From Bugula neritina (Eukaryota; Bryozoa; Gymnolaemata; Cheilostomatida; Bugulidae), in contig CAXIUT010000250.1 of the NCBI GenBank assembly GCA_964035545.1, positions 1 to 56,185 on the forward strand: a stretch of 56,185 nt of DNA, given 5' to 3'. Made by a program: the position numbers and the translations under genes. How positions within the stretch are numbered: the first letter of the stretch is position 1; the number at the start of each line of letters is the position of its first letter. Shown here one piece after another: positions 1-11,982 of this stretch. The notes under the pieces are model-generated. The model ran no database searches. It worked only from the letters and a program-made list of their open reading frames with translations, and was not told the origin of the DNA.

Positions 1-68
1 CCAACCCCAACCCCAACCCCAACCCCAACCCCAACCCCAACCCCAACCCCAACCCCAACCCCAACCCC
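1..68. repeat. Left telomere of the first chromosome, (CCCCAA)n
   Basis: Perfect CCCCAA repeats run from the first base, in the orientation expected at a left chromosome end (C-strand 5' to 3' into the chromosome). The array stops abruptly at a unique AT-rich sequence. It is slightly shorter than the other tracts here (75-87 bp), probably because the window begins inside it. Confidence 0.97.
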
Positions 69-441
69 TAAATGAATAATTATGCTTCAATACTATCTTG
101 TAATTAGTTTGTAGTAGAATACATTTTTATTATTATTATTATTATTTGGTTTTATTTGGTTTTAGCTTTTTACGAAATATGCTATGACGCTATCCGAATA
201 ATTGATCCTTTACTACGATATTTGAAACCATGCTCTTGCGAAGTCGCATTTATAATTATATTTATATCAATTCTAATTAATAATAAATATCAAATAACAT
301 CATTTCAACGATTTCACTTATAAAGATTTTACTATTTTTAGTGATAAAGATTTTAATAGGTTTAAATGAAATAGGTTTTAATGAGTTTAAATAATTAGAA
401 GGTATAATAAATAAAGTTTCTAATAATCTATAGATTCTAAA
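69..441. other. Subtelomeric non-coding leader
   Basis: AT-rich sequence between the left telomere and the first gene. It holds a short (TTA)n microsatellite near 127-146, followed by a near-duplicated TTTGGTTTTA motif. No protein-like frame is seen. It must contain the promoter of the rightward kinase gene starting at 442. Confidence 0.6.
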
Positions 442-2246
442 ATGGGAAACAGCCATCAACTTTGTGACACAATAAATCGAACTAAATCAATCTAAGACAA
501 TGAAATATCTAACTAGAAAACAAGTTAATCAACTAATATAAATATAGAAAAAACAATATAAAGAATCTCATCTAAACCTATTTTTCATAAAGTTAACAAA
601 CTACATCTAGACCAATAATAGATGCCCTCATAAATATTCATGTCATAATAAGACTAAATTTAATCTGTTTAGTTTTAATAAAAAAGATCAACCATAGATA
701 ACCAACTAAAACTAAATAAAATCAGCTTCAAAATAGAATAATAAGAAGAATAGTATAGTAAAATATCTAGCACTATTCCTTCACTAGAATAAATATTTAT
801 ATAAGAATAACAAAAAAATTAACTCAGAAAAATCGGAGTCAAATGGCAATCCTTCATCAAAATTAAAAAAAAAAGCTACCTAGAAGATTACATATTTCTC
901 AAATAAATAGGAAAAGGAGCCTTTGGTTCAGTTGTCAAAATCAAAAGTAAATATGGAGGAATGCTAAGAGCAGCCAAAATAGTCAAATCATCCATACTTA
1001 CAACCTAAAAATCTAATATTAGTAAACTTTTTGCATAAATATCGCTACCCATGAGACTAGATCACCCAAATCTAGTAAAAGTCTATGAAGTATTCGACTA
1101 CGGAGGTCAATACGTCTTGATTATGTAACTATGTGAAGGAGGTGATCTTTTTAACTTCATTAAGCAAAGCAGGTATTTTTCATAGACAAAAGCAGCCAAA
1201 ATAATAAAGCAACTTCTACAAGCTGTAAACTACCTACATAAGCAAGGAATAACCCATCGAGACATAAAGCCTGAAAACATACTAGTCGACACTGAGAGTG
1301 AAACACTGAAGATAGCTGATTTTGGTTCTGCAACTGTTTTTGATCAGAATTCGATATTAACATCATTGGTTGGTACTTCATACTATATTGCTCCTGAAGT
1401 AATGAAGAAAAGCTACAATTATAAATGTGATATTTGGTCATGCGGAGTGATATTATTTATTTTACTGAGTGGGTCTCCACCCTATAATGGCAAAAACGAT
1501 CAGTAGATAATGTAAAAGATAAAGACAAAGCCACTAGATTTTAGAAGTAGTATTTTGTTAATTTAGATCCTATTTGGAAAAAAAGAAATAAAAATACAAA
1601 ATAGTTGGTAGTAAAAATGTTAACAAAAGATCCAAACCTAAGAATATCAGCATAATAAGCAATAAATAGTCAATGGCTCATAAACATCTAAAAAAACCAA
1701 TCAAAGAACAAGATGTAAGATATTGAGATAGAAGTAGTCCGCAACCTTGAAAACTTCCATTTCAAAAATAAACTCAAAGCAGTTGTATATACCTTCATAG
1801 CTTCTCAGTTATATTCAAACAGAGACAAAGATTACTTGCTAAAAGTCTTCAGAGAGATCGATAAAGATGGAGATGGTGTGATATAAAAAGAAGAACTGAT
1901 GTCTATATTTAACAGCCGTTCATCTTCGACACTAACATAGGGAGACATATAGAAGATACTGCAGTTGATTGATACAAATGGTTCAGGTCGGATAGATTTT
2001 ACATAGTTTTTGGTAGCAGCTAGTAATGAATAAAAGATGCTAGAATAGAAGAGACTATAAAATGCCTTTAATTATCTTGATGCTGATCATTCAGGGTTTA
2101 TAACAATGGAATAAGTGAAAGCATTTTTGGATGGCACTCAATAAACAGACGAGTAAATAAAGAAAATATTCTAAGAAGTCGATCAAAATGGAGACGGATA
2201 AATCAGCAAATAGTAATTTGTAGCCCTTTTAAGAAAAAGATAGTGA
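442..2246 (+). CDS. Calcium-dependent protein kinase (CDPK), 594 aa, one 20-nt intron
   Basis: Ser/Thr kinase activated by calcium through its own C-terminal EF-hands. The protein starts MGNS, a classic N-myristoylation signal, so membrane attachment is likely. A glycine loop (GKGAFG, about residue 157), HRDIKPEN, DFG, and an APE motif mark a complete kinase domain to about residue 403. Four EF-hands follow (DKDGDG, DTNGSG, DADHSG, DQNGDG, about residues 466-585). The frame breaks unless a GTA...TAG intron at 1547-1566 is removed; splicing restores the kinase sequence FRNPIW and gives exactly 595 codons. Many internal TAA/TAG are read as Gln; the stop is TGA. The start was chosen because it is the first in-frame ATG and gives the myristoylation motif. 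Confidence 0.95.
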
Positions 2247-2397
2247 TATAATATTTATTGAATAAAATATTATATATATATAATTATATAGTTACATAGT
2301 ATAATAATCTAATAATCTAATTGATTAATTAGCTGTTTAAATTCGTTCTTAGTTGGTTTAAATAGAATGAATAGTAAAATATAGTAATGAATAGTGA

Positions 2398-3182
2398 TCA
2401 CTTTTGTCCAAATTCTGAATAATGAATATACTGCCCAGGTCCAGGATTATTTTATTTTCTAACACACCCTTTTGCAGATTTGCTAAACGACCTGACACGA
2501 CTATTTTCATTCTTAGAGTTAAAATATTTACCAGAAGGATGTAAGCTTTCATTGAAATCATACTGTCCAGGTCCTGGATTCTTATTCTATAAATTCAACT
2601 TCTTCGATGGCTTTATCTTGTAACCAGAACAATTACTCAAATTAGATAAAACATAACGACCACTATTATTCAATGAATCTGTTGAGTTGTAGTGCGCTGG
2701 ACCTGGATTCTTTGTATTCGAATAGGATGGCAATGGCAATTTAGAATATATAGTAAACCCATTTCCTTTTGATAAAGAATTTCTAGACTAGTAGTGGCCA
2801 GGCTAGGGAGTCTCAGATTTGTTAAATATGCCATTATATTTAATTTTCTAGATAGATTAGCTAGTACCTCTCGACCCAGTCCAAATTTAACACCACTTTT
2901 TCTCATAGATAGACTGCCTTAAACATTATATTTTTGTGGTGAAGGCGTATACGCATTGGGATTGATGAGGGCTACTTTAGTACCTTTTCCTATTCCAGAT
3001 GAAGGAGCTTTTCCCAAAGAAGAAGGAACTTTATAGAAGGAGTCACATCTAAATGATATAGTGAGTTACAAGACAAGTTTGTTGTTTTTGAAGCGAGTGT
3101 CTTTAGGAAAGGCAAAGGTAGATTTACTGTTGCTGTTGTTGGTTTGATGTTTTCGAGTTTGTTTCCATGATAGAGATTGCAT
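2398..3182 (-). CDS. STPGR-type (PG-rich repeat) ciliary protein, about 254 aa
   Basis: Four spaced repeats of the form NPGPGQY / NPGPAHY / TPQPGHY lie in one frame, each followed by a short basic stretch. This resembles sperm-tail PG-rich (SHIPPO/STPGR) repeats found in proteins bound to axonemal microtubules. A GTA...TAG 20-nt intron at 2848-2867 is required to join the N-terminal part to the repeat part; total coding length is then 765 nt. A second GTA...TAG segment at 3049-3069 (21 nt, no stop) could also be an intron that leaves the frame unchanged. Transcribed leftward; the stop lies 152 nt from the convergent CDPK stop. Family assignment rests on the repeats alone. Confidence 0.8.
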
Positions 3183-3447
3183 TAGAAGAATGAAATTATC
3201 TTTCTATTATAAGAAGCTTAATATTTAAATAGTATTTCTTCTTATTTATCATATTCGTTTAAAACAAGTAATCAAATACAATTTTTTATTCTTTTATCAA
3301 TTTATATTCATATTTAATCAACTCAACTTAATAATCATCATATTTCATCAACTTAATAGTCAGCAAATATTCAATCATTGGAGATAGACCTTCGACATAA
3401 TGTCATAAATTTAGTTGATAAATAATTAAAATATATTTGTGTCTAAA

Positions 3448-6400
3448 TCACTGTCCTTTTCTGATTTGATTGAGATGTTTATAGCCAATAACAATTAACA
3501 CCATAGTGTGGATACTTGAAACAACCAAATACCATCTTTATTGATAAAATAGCCACCAAATAATAGTCGGAAGAGTCATCAATACCAACCCAAATACAGT
3601 AAAAACAAGATTACCTAACAGCCCGAATCCTAACAAAAATTTCATCGATTTCTACAATACCAAATAATACAATCGATTGATATTAGAAAAAATAGCATAT
3701 ATTCCATTATATATCGATTTCACTACCTCACTAACAGCCTTATAGACACCAACTATCACAGATCGAACAGAATTGTATAAAGCTATCAATGCGTGTTTGA
3801 TAAAGTTATATGTTTTTCTGATTGCTTCAGATACCTTCAAATATAGTGGCCTTACGACGTTTTAATAAATAAGAGTGGAATATTATACCACCAGACCTTT
3901 TGTTTTGCTACCCATCCAAGCTAGTTTACTGTAAATGATGTTGAAATAATATTTTATTTTTTATTTTATTTTGTTGAATATTTTCTTAATAAAACGACCA
4001 CATTTCTTGAAGAAGGTAGTTGTAGGATCTATAATTCTTTTTTTAAATATCTCATCCCTGATATATTTAAGTCCATTTACAAAATCATAATAAAGATCAA
4101 AAGGACATAAAGCTAGCCATCCATTTGCCCTTTGTAACCATTATATTCTTTCCACAGCGAAATAACCAAAACCATACATGTAAACCAACATCACTATCCT
4201 TACTCCTATCAAAGAATCCTACAACCAAAGTATATCAACAACTAAATTAAATACAACAAAGCCAGTTATTAAGATGAATAATATTAGAAATACTAAGAAT
4301 TGACCTTGTTTTTTCCTACGATTTTAGTTGACTCTTAAATATCTATGCGATTTTTGGATAATTTTTTCCAAGGGATTAAAGAAAAGCCAGTCGAGCCATG
4401 CTTACCACTATTGATGATAAACCTTAGGTCTTCTAACCTGATTCGTCAACCTCAAATACTCTTAATCTTAATTTTCAGACTGAGGCAGTTCGTTTTCAGG
4501 TCCATATCCTTCTGTTTCGTTATACTTGTAATATTTGAAGATATAGTCATAAGTTGTGGGTGATAATTTTTATTTCAAAAACACAGAAAGATCGACTCTC
4601 TATTCATAGACATTTTTAAAGAAATGCCTCATGATGATAGTATGATGAGATTCTATTTATTTTTTACCACCTGAATTTTACATAGAATAAGCCTCTCTAC
4701 ATCTTAGCTAGAACACTTCATTCACAAAGTTGTATTTACTAGCATATAGAGTTTACCATTTGGTAAACCATACTTATTCTCTCTGTGACATCTGATAGTT
4801 AAACTTATCTACCTGCCGTAATTTTATTATCTCATTCACTGTTAAATAAGAACATACGTTCAGATAGTTATAAAAACCCATCTTGTTGAGTAACTGTAAT
4901 TATTTTCCACTTTTTATTGTATTCTAGTATATTTTTTTGTTCATAGCTGCTGACTACTACTACTCTTTGACTTTTTTTGAAAAGTTTAAAAGTTATATAA
5001 CTAATAAATTCGCTCTAGGCCAGCCAAACAGACATGCTACTATGAAGTACGCTATATCACTTATGATAGAAACTAAGCTTTTGAGTTCCTTTAGAAGTTC
5101 ATTGAAATATCCATACTAAAGAAAGCCAATAATGAAATTAAGTCTGTAGTTTCTTCTGATTAAAAGTAGTGCTTTTCTGGTTTTAAATCCTGAAAACAGC
5201 AAGATAAGATTTAAAAAGATACAAGCGTAGTCTTTAAATATGTTTTTAAATAATTTAAGAAAAGCCTTTCTTTATCCACTATCCTCTCTAGTTTATTTGA
5301 TTGCTTTTAAAATGTAGTTTATTCTCCAAGGCATAGTTATAAACAACACAACAATCAAAATCAGATAGGGAACGTCAACTAAAGCCTCCTTCCAGATCTT
5401 GTGAACTTCATTCAAAATCAATTCTATAGTTCTTAACTAATCTGACTGACATTTTTTATCAATAATTTCTTTTATTGAAGGAACTTTGATACTTTTTAAT
5501 ATAAATTTCTTATAGACTATTAAAGTAGATAATTTATTACGTCTAAGGCAAGTTCTCAGATTTTTAATTCTAATCCAAGTCAAATAAATAAAGATTATTT
5601 AAGAATGAAGAAGATAAGAAAAAAAGTTATTAACTAGAATCACATTAAACAAGTAATTGACTTTAGCTTATTGATATTATGAAAAAGAATCAATTCCATT
5701 AGAACCATACTGAAAAATAGTTTATCTGATATAATTAAAATACATTTTTGGTGATAAAATCAAAGCTATTGTTTTGAAGGGAAGCAAAAGTATATCTTTT
5801 AACATTTGTTTATACATCTTGAATAATATTTTGAAAAAGTAATATTTATTTTTATGAAATAAATATATTTTGATAAAAGTAGGCAATCTCCATAAAGTCA
5901 AAGGCAGCATAAAAAGAAAACCAATCACAGTCAAAATAAAAGTAACTATCATAGCTATAAACTTCTATACATAAGTTTTTAATAACTAATACTGATACCA
6001 ATATTAGTTAGACAAAGCTGACATAGTATTACCTTTTTTAACTCTCTAATTTATCTTTACAATCGATCTCTTGAAAAGAAATATCTTTATAATCGATTGG
6101 AAAAGAATCAACTTTTAACATTTATAAGCTATTCTCCAAAATTTAGCATGCTGATCTTCAGAAGTAATATCTCCACTTGCGACCATCCTAGAATATATCT
6201 GCTAGTAATATTATCCCTTTGCTGATCCTTTTACATTCAATCGATAATATTCCTGATATAATTTAATCAATAAAGTAGGAGTTGTCGTTGGCTACAATTT
6301 GCAATCATAGATCGATAGTAAAGTTACTTTTGAGAGAAAGAATGCTGGTAAATGAAAAATATCTTTTCTCAAATTATTAAATGTTAAAGCAGTGTATTCA

Positions 6401-7926
6401 ATAATATGGCTTTCTTTGAGTACATAAGGCCAAGTAGGATCAATTCCTGGAGCAGAAGCCTTGTTTTTATTTAATCTATTGATACTCTAATTATATTTAT
6501 TTTATATATTAATGCCTGTTTCACAATAATTGCTCTTTATTTTTGAAGGATGATACAATAATAAAGGAATATTGGCAACTACAACTATAGGTAGTGCTAT
6601 AATTTCAATCACACATCTAAAAAGATACTCAAAAACATATTCTCTTTTAATTTAGTACTAGTCAGTCATGATATGAAGTATCCAACCTCCTCGCCAAGGA
6701 TTAAGTAGAGTCGCTATAGCAATCAAAGGGAAAAATATATAATCAGCTAATTGTTATTTAAAACATCTGAATGTAGAATATTCGACTATCAATTGATTCC
6801 TAGCTAAATACTATTTAGTAGAATATTCATCTTTCTTTTACCTAAATTTTTAAACAAGAAGTTCTCTTCTTTTATATTTGTACCAAAGTAAATGAATAAC
6901 TAAATTACAAATGAAATAAGGAAGTCTTATTGAACATTTTATCAAAAGAGATATAAATTATTAACCAAAAAGGTCCTACCTTTTATCATAGGATATCAAA
7001 AGCTTCATACATTAGTAACTTTATTTCCAACAAATAGGTAAAGTAATCAACTCAAGAATCAATTGAATTGTGTGTTTTGTTATGAATGAGAAATGATTAA
7101 GAGTAATTCTCCATTTAAGTTATGTTTAATTGATTTTTTTTAGATATAATTTTCTTTTAAAGTGTATCAAGTTAAAAGGTCCTAGAATAATTATAAATAA
7201 CAAATCAAGAGAGGTGAAAAGAAATGTTAAAGTTAGTAATACAAGAATATTTAACACATTCTTTTGATTTTTTTATTTCATATAATTTTACTGTTCAAGA
7301 TTGAACCTCCAAGGAAATATTCTGAAAAATATTTTTACATAAAAACATTAAATATAGAATATAATACTTGTTCTCACCAATTTGTAAATATGTTTGAGAA
7401 AATTATGATTAACATTAGGCAAATATTCATAATTGATCGTTTATTTTGCATTAACTACCAACAACACATTAATAGTTGCTAATAAAAGCCCAATAGCATC
7501 AATAAAGAAATCATAGCCTAGTTGAATATGTTCCAAAACGGATTTAAGTTTACTAAGATGATACTTCTAGATAAGAGAAAGATATCCTTTTCTCATCAGA
7601 ATTAGTAGCCCAGCAAGAGTAAGTATCATTCCGACCATTTGAACAATCAAACCATAGTCCCACATCTGAAGTAAAGCAAATATACAATAAAACTAAAAAC
7701 AAAATATGAAGAGTCCAAAGAATAACAGCACTACTTTAGGAATCCAACTCAGACAATATCTCATCAATGATGAACGATACTATTATGAAAAAAGAACATG
7801 ATCTACTCCGAATAAAAGGAAGTAATTGGGAAGATAAGTCAGGATAGATAGACCCTTTGTGAGATATTTTATTATTATGACAGGTATTTTTAGGATTTGA
7901 AGCAAGAGTAATTCTTGATCTGCCAT
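3448..7926 (-). CDS. Very large multipass membrane protein, 1492 aa, function unknown
   Basis: A single uninterrupted TGA-free frame of 1493 codons with no detectable intron, starting MADQELLLLQ. Many hydrophobic helices alternate with basic, aromatic loops. Several loops carry recurring aromatic-proline motifs (LPYF, NPWRGG, MPWR, LPTFIK) before helices, suggesting internally repeated membrane units. The C-terminal quarter contains an amphipathic segment rich in regularly spaced Val, Ile and Tyr. I do not recognise a catalytic or transporter signature. Large membrane proteins restricted to ciliates are common, so a lineage-specific family is the best guess. It shares a 150-nt divergent promoter region with the gene starting at 8077. 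Confidence 0.88.
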
Positions 7927-8076
7927 ATAAAGATATGTTTATAAATCTTTTTGTAAGAAAATTATCAAAGAATTACATCTGAACTATATTTATTAATTTT
8001 AATAAAATCTTTAAATATTGAATATTATTTAATTTGATCTTATTGACGTGTATTATAGATATTATATTCGTTAAAT

Positions 8077-9294
8077 ATGAGAATAAAAGCCGTGAAAGAC
8101 TTATTAAATATTTTTAGATAAATAATAGACAGTGAAAAGGCAATCAATGTGGTCAAAATGGATCTCGTTAGGATGAATTCATTTTCAGATCGTTCTCTTT
8201 ATCAAAAAATAGCAAACAAATAGTCATTTATCACCATCAAAAGTATGATAAATTTTACAAATAATCGACTGGCATGTAACTAGAGGTAAATCTATGATAT
8301 ATTTTAACGATTCGATCATAAAAGATGCGGAAATATTATTTTTTAAGACTTTTCAAATTAACTTTATCCACCTAAAATTGAAAAGAAAAAGAAAAATAAG
8401 TAGCTAACTCGATAGATATAATCAAAATTTATAAGTTTGTTGTCTACCATGATAAGAAGTACAAGAGTTCTTGACACCTGGCGGCAATAATTATAGGCAA
8501 TGAACCCCTATATTTTATTTGATTAGATAAATAAAGCAAAAACAGGAATCATTAGTTCAAGATAGTTATTTTAATTTTTTTATGACAATGGAAAACAACT
8601 AAATAAATAAGATACAAATCTATTGAAAAAAAGTTTATTAAGAAAATACTATAAATAAATAACTCTAGAAGTTTTTTGTTAAAATTTGAAACCTCTAGAA
8701 TTTGGATATTATCAAGCCTATAAATATAACTACGAATAAATGAAAAATAAATAAATAATGTAAAAATAAACATTGTTAAAATAAACAGTTTAAGTTCAAT
8801 AGAATTTCATGAGATAAAGAAGAAATAAAGAAATAGTTGAAGCTGTCCATCTTTAAGCAGGATTAAATAGATAAAAATAATTATAACAAAGAATCAAAGA
8901 TGAATTAAGAGCATATCAAGAGTTAAAATATCTAACTAAAAAGAAATTTAATCCTTATTTGAAATATTAAGAGTTTTTGATAATGGAAAAATAAAATTAG
9001 GATATCAATCTTATCAAAATAAGGAAGAATATAGAAGAGGAGAAGTTAAAAGAATAGAATTATCGAAATAAGATAAGAAATATTGAAGCTATAGGTTAAG
9101 TATAAAAATTTTATCAAAGAAAAGATAAATATTTTGATCATAATATACATTTAGAACCAGAAATAAAGAAGAAAAATAATCAATAGTAGCTTTAAAAAAG
9201 AATAAAAAGTCATGCTTTTTCTGCATTAAATAGTGATGATTTTGTATTAAGAAAAAGAATATAAAGGCAAGCAAGAGTCAGAGGAATGATTTGA
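8077..9294 (+). CDS. EF-hand-like, lysine-rich coiled-coil protein, 405 aa
   Basis: Continuous 406-codon frame ending in TGA. Near residues 70-100 is a degenerate EF-hand-like loop (FDHKRCGNIIFQDF) preceded by a helix. The remainder is very rich in Lys, Gln, Asn and Glu and predicts long helices, ending in a basic tail. No second clear calcium loop is seen, so calcium binding is uncertain. The composition resembles ciliate cytoskeletal or basal-body proteins, which is inference only. Divergent from the large membrane protein at 7926; convergent with the small gene ending at 9557. Confidence 0.75.
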
Positions 9295-9556
9295 CTGCTA
9301 TTAACCATAGTACATTGTTTTATATTTGAACAAGTTAATTTAAATATAAGTAGGAAAAATAAGTAATTTAATATTTAATTAATTATTAAAAATAATTGAA
9401 ATGAAAATATAACTTATAAATAAAGGTTTAAAATATCCAATGTGATATTCATTATAATTATAATCAGTTTAATAGGTAATATATGCAATAGAATTCTGTG
9501 AAGAACATTTTTTAACTTTTTATCGTTTAAAAATCATTTCAGAGATTTTGGGGTAA

Positions 9557-9928
9557 TCACAGCCTTAACTTCATCTTTTACTCTTTGTTTATTTTGACAT
9601 TTAATCTCAACTTCTAAATCTTCTTTTTTGCAGGGTTTTCCATAATTATACGGCCTCGCTAAGCCTCATTCTTATTGAAAGTTTTTTGGCGTTCAAGTTT
9701 TGGGAGTGAGTAAACTTTTTTGATCCTTTCAACTGGTAGTTTATTCATCAAGTTGATATTGTGAAGATTCTATGGGTATTTTCTGTCAATGTTAGTGATA
9801 TGCTTGAACACAGAATGACTACCCAAACGATTTTGTTGAAGAGAATGAATGCTTTTAGACTATTTTTTGTTTAAATTACCAGGCAAGAAGAAAAGGTTAA
9901 TTCGACTATTCCCCATTTGATTCTTCAT
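9557..9928 (-). CDS. Small basic protein, 123 aa, unknown
   Basis: Leftward frame of 124 codons starting MKNQMGNSRINLFFLPG. It is rich in Lys, Arg, Asn and Leu, with no recognisable domain. The 3' end is uncertain: another frame continues to a TGA at 9534-9536 with a plausible acidic/basic helix, and would be reached by removing a 29-nt GTA...AAG segment. I prefer the unspliced model because 29 nt is longer than other introns here, but both fit. It faces the next gene across a 309-nt divergent spacer. Confidence 0.5.
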
Positions 9929-10237
9929 TTTACTATTGATTAAAAAATAATATGGAAAAGAAAATACGCCTGATGTGTAAAAAAGAATCAAAACTAAACT
10001 AGTATTATCTTATCTAAAGGTATCTAAACATTTTAAGTGATTTTTCATTCAATTTAAAGATGTTATTCTCATTAATATATAAATATTAAAAATACTGACA
10101 AGTAAATATAAAATGACTTTTTTCTTAAAATCAAATTATTTCATTATATTGTTATCATTTCATGAATACCTGATACAATGGTCGTTAAATTAGATTTTGT
10201 TATAATAATTATCTATTGACTTATAATTTTATTGCTC
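9929..10237. promoter_or_regulatory. Divergent intergenic region
   Basis: About 300 nt of AT-rich sequence between the start codons of the 123-aa gene (leftward) and the coiled-coil/jacalin gene (rightward). No protein-like frame and no recognisable conserved motif was found. By position it must hold two promoters and 5' UTRs. Confidence 0.45.
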
Positions 10238-11839
10238 ATGTAAGTTAGTATTCAGACTGATAGGAAAAAAAAACAGAATCCTCTCGGTATCGTCGCTCAC
10301 CCTCTCCCAGAAGTATAATAAGATGATTAAAAATAAAAGTTATTTTATATTTATCTTAGATAAAAAAGACTCAAAAGATTAACTCTCATCAATAGATAAC
10401 TCATTGATACTCTTAAAAGACAAAATGACGAACTAACTAAAAAGATAAATAAACAAAAACTAAAAGGAAAGCCATTTTAAAGGACCTAAATTCCTCAAAA
10501 AAATCAATAGAAATAAAAGAAATAACTTGCAAATGCCTACAAGCAAATTTAGATGTATAAAAATATATTAAAAGATTTGAAAGCAAAAGAAATATCAACA
10601 GATTCAATCGATAAGTAAAAATAAAATATTATCTAGACTTAATTTAATTGACAATAAAGTAAGAATAGAAGATAACGTGATAGATAATTTACAAAAGTAA
10701 TTAAAATATGTTAAAAATATCAAAGAACAACAATAAAGATAATTATATATAGTTGATAATAAATAAACTAAAAAATCTAATTCTTAATTAGAAGATTAAG
10801 TTAAACAACTCAAATAAAGTTAAAAATATCAAAAAAACAGACCAAAAAAAGATAATAACTTGCCATGAAACAACACGCATACTTTATCTAACTAGAAAAA
10901 ACATTAAGAAAACATAATGACTAACTCCTCTCAAATATAGCATAAAAAAGTAGAAAAACTAACATAGTACCCACTTCAACCTAAAATTAAGAAATATCTT
11001 AGAGATAGTGGCAAGTAGTGAGGACTCAATTATCAGAATTGAAAAAGAATCATGATTAAAGTAATAAAAAAATATAATATCTAGCTAGATTAAGAAATAA
11101 AGAAATAAAATCTTTTTAATAAAACTAAAGAAGAGTTAAAGAGAAGTTAAGAAAACTACAAGCTGTTAAAAATAAATTATCATAAGTGTCTAAATTAGTT
11201 GTAAAATAAAACGAAGGTAGAAAATCAAGAAGAAGCAGAAGTAGATCAAAATAACGTCAATCCTCTAAAATGGAATCAGGTTATTAAAATAAAAAAGGAA
11301 GCAATAAAAATTCATAAGATAACAGATAAATAAAAAAATGGAATATACCTCATGGATATATGCAAGAAAAAGGGAAAGTATTACCTGATTCGACTTTCTT
11401 TTCAGATAAAAATTAACTCAAACAAGCAAAAAAACATAAAATCATCAAAGTACAAGTCTGGTATGACAGTGCTGGTGCACCTTGTATCATGCAATGCCAC
11501 TATCAAACAGAATAAAACAAAATTATATCAGGATCTATCCCCTTTACACCCGGATAACTTCAATAGTATCAAGATAAAGTCGTTTAGTTCAAAGAAGGAG
11601 ACTACCTTGATACCATACTTGGTAGATTCAATGAAGGAATTATGACTGGACTTGTACTAATGTCAAAATTTGGACGAAAAATATCCTTTTGCTAGAACGC
11701 TCCAGGATAATAATTCAAATTCTCATGTCAACAAGGCTAGATTCCAACATGTTTTTATGGTGCTAGCATGCTCAACAATAGAGGGACAGTCAAGATGTGC
11801 ACATTGGATGCTAGTTCATAGCAGATTGGTGATGATTGA
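10238..11839 (+). CDS. Coiled-coil protein with C-terminal jacalin-like lectin domain, about 519 aa
   Basis: Begins MQVSIQTDRKKK, then long Lys/Gln/Glu-rich helices. A Ser/Arg-rich linker (RKSRRSRSRSKQR) follows. The last 140 residues have alternating beta-strands with VQVWYDSAGAP, EGDYLDTILGRF and LVLMSKFGRKISF motifs, matching the jacalin/beta-prism fold that binds sugars. Two introns are needed: 10615-10636 (22 nt, GTA...TAG) and 10800-10819 (20 nt, GTT...AAG, less certain). A 21-nt GTT...TAG stretch at 10339-10359 may be a third, frame-neutral one. TGA lies only 63 nt before the first internal telomere tract, so the 3' UTR must be very short. No signal peptide is seen, so the lectin domain would be intracellular. 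Confidence 0.75.
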
Positions 11840-11902
11840 TATTGAAATTAATGATGATAATAATAATTAAATATTACAAGATGATAGTTATGATATTCTT
11901 TA

Positions 11903-11982
11903 GGGGTTGGGGTTGGGGTTGGGTTGGGGGTTGGGGTTGGGGTTGGGTTGGGGTTGGGGTTGGGGTTGGGGTTGGGGTTGGG
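11903..11982. repeat. Internal telomere tract, (GGGGTT)n, with variant units
   Basis: About 80 bp in right-end orientation, directly followed by unique non-telomeric DNA with no gap. It contains GGGTT and GGGGGTT variant units among perfect ones. The length equals that of the true ends in this window, so it looks like a complete chromosome end of the 12-kb block to its left. The fusion to the right is discussed in the findings. Confidence 0.95.

Noticed and set aside
127-146. TTA microsatellite as a possible CRISPR-like or regulatory repeat
   Set aside because: It is a simple short tandem repeat in a eukaryotic subtelomere with no spacers.
1540-1570. Apparent frameshift inside the CDPK kinase domain
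   Set aside because: Removing a 20-nt GTA...TAG intron (1547-1566) restores frame and the conserved kinase sequence, so neither programmed frameshift nor pseudogene is needed.
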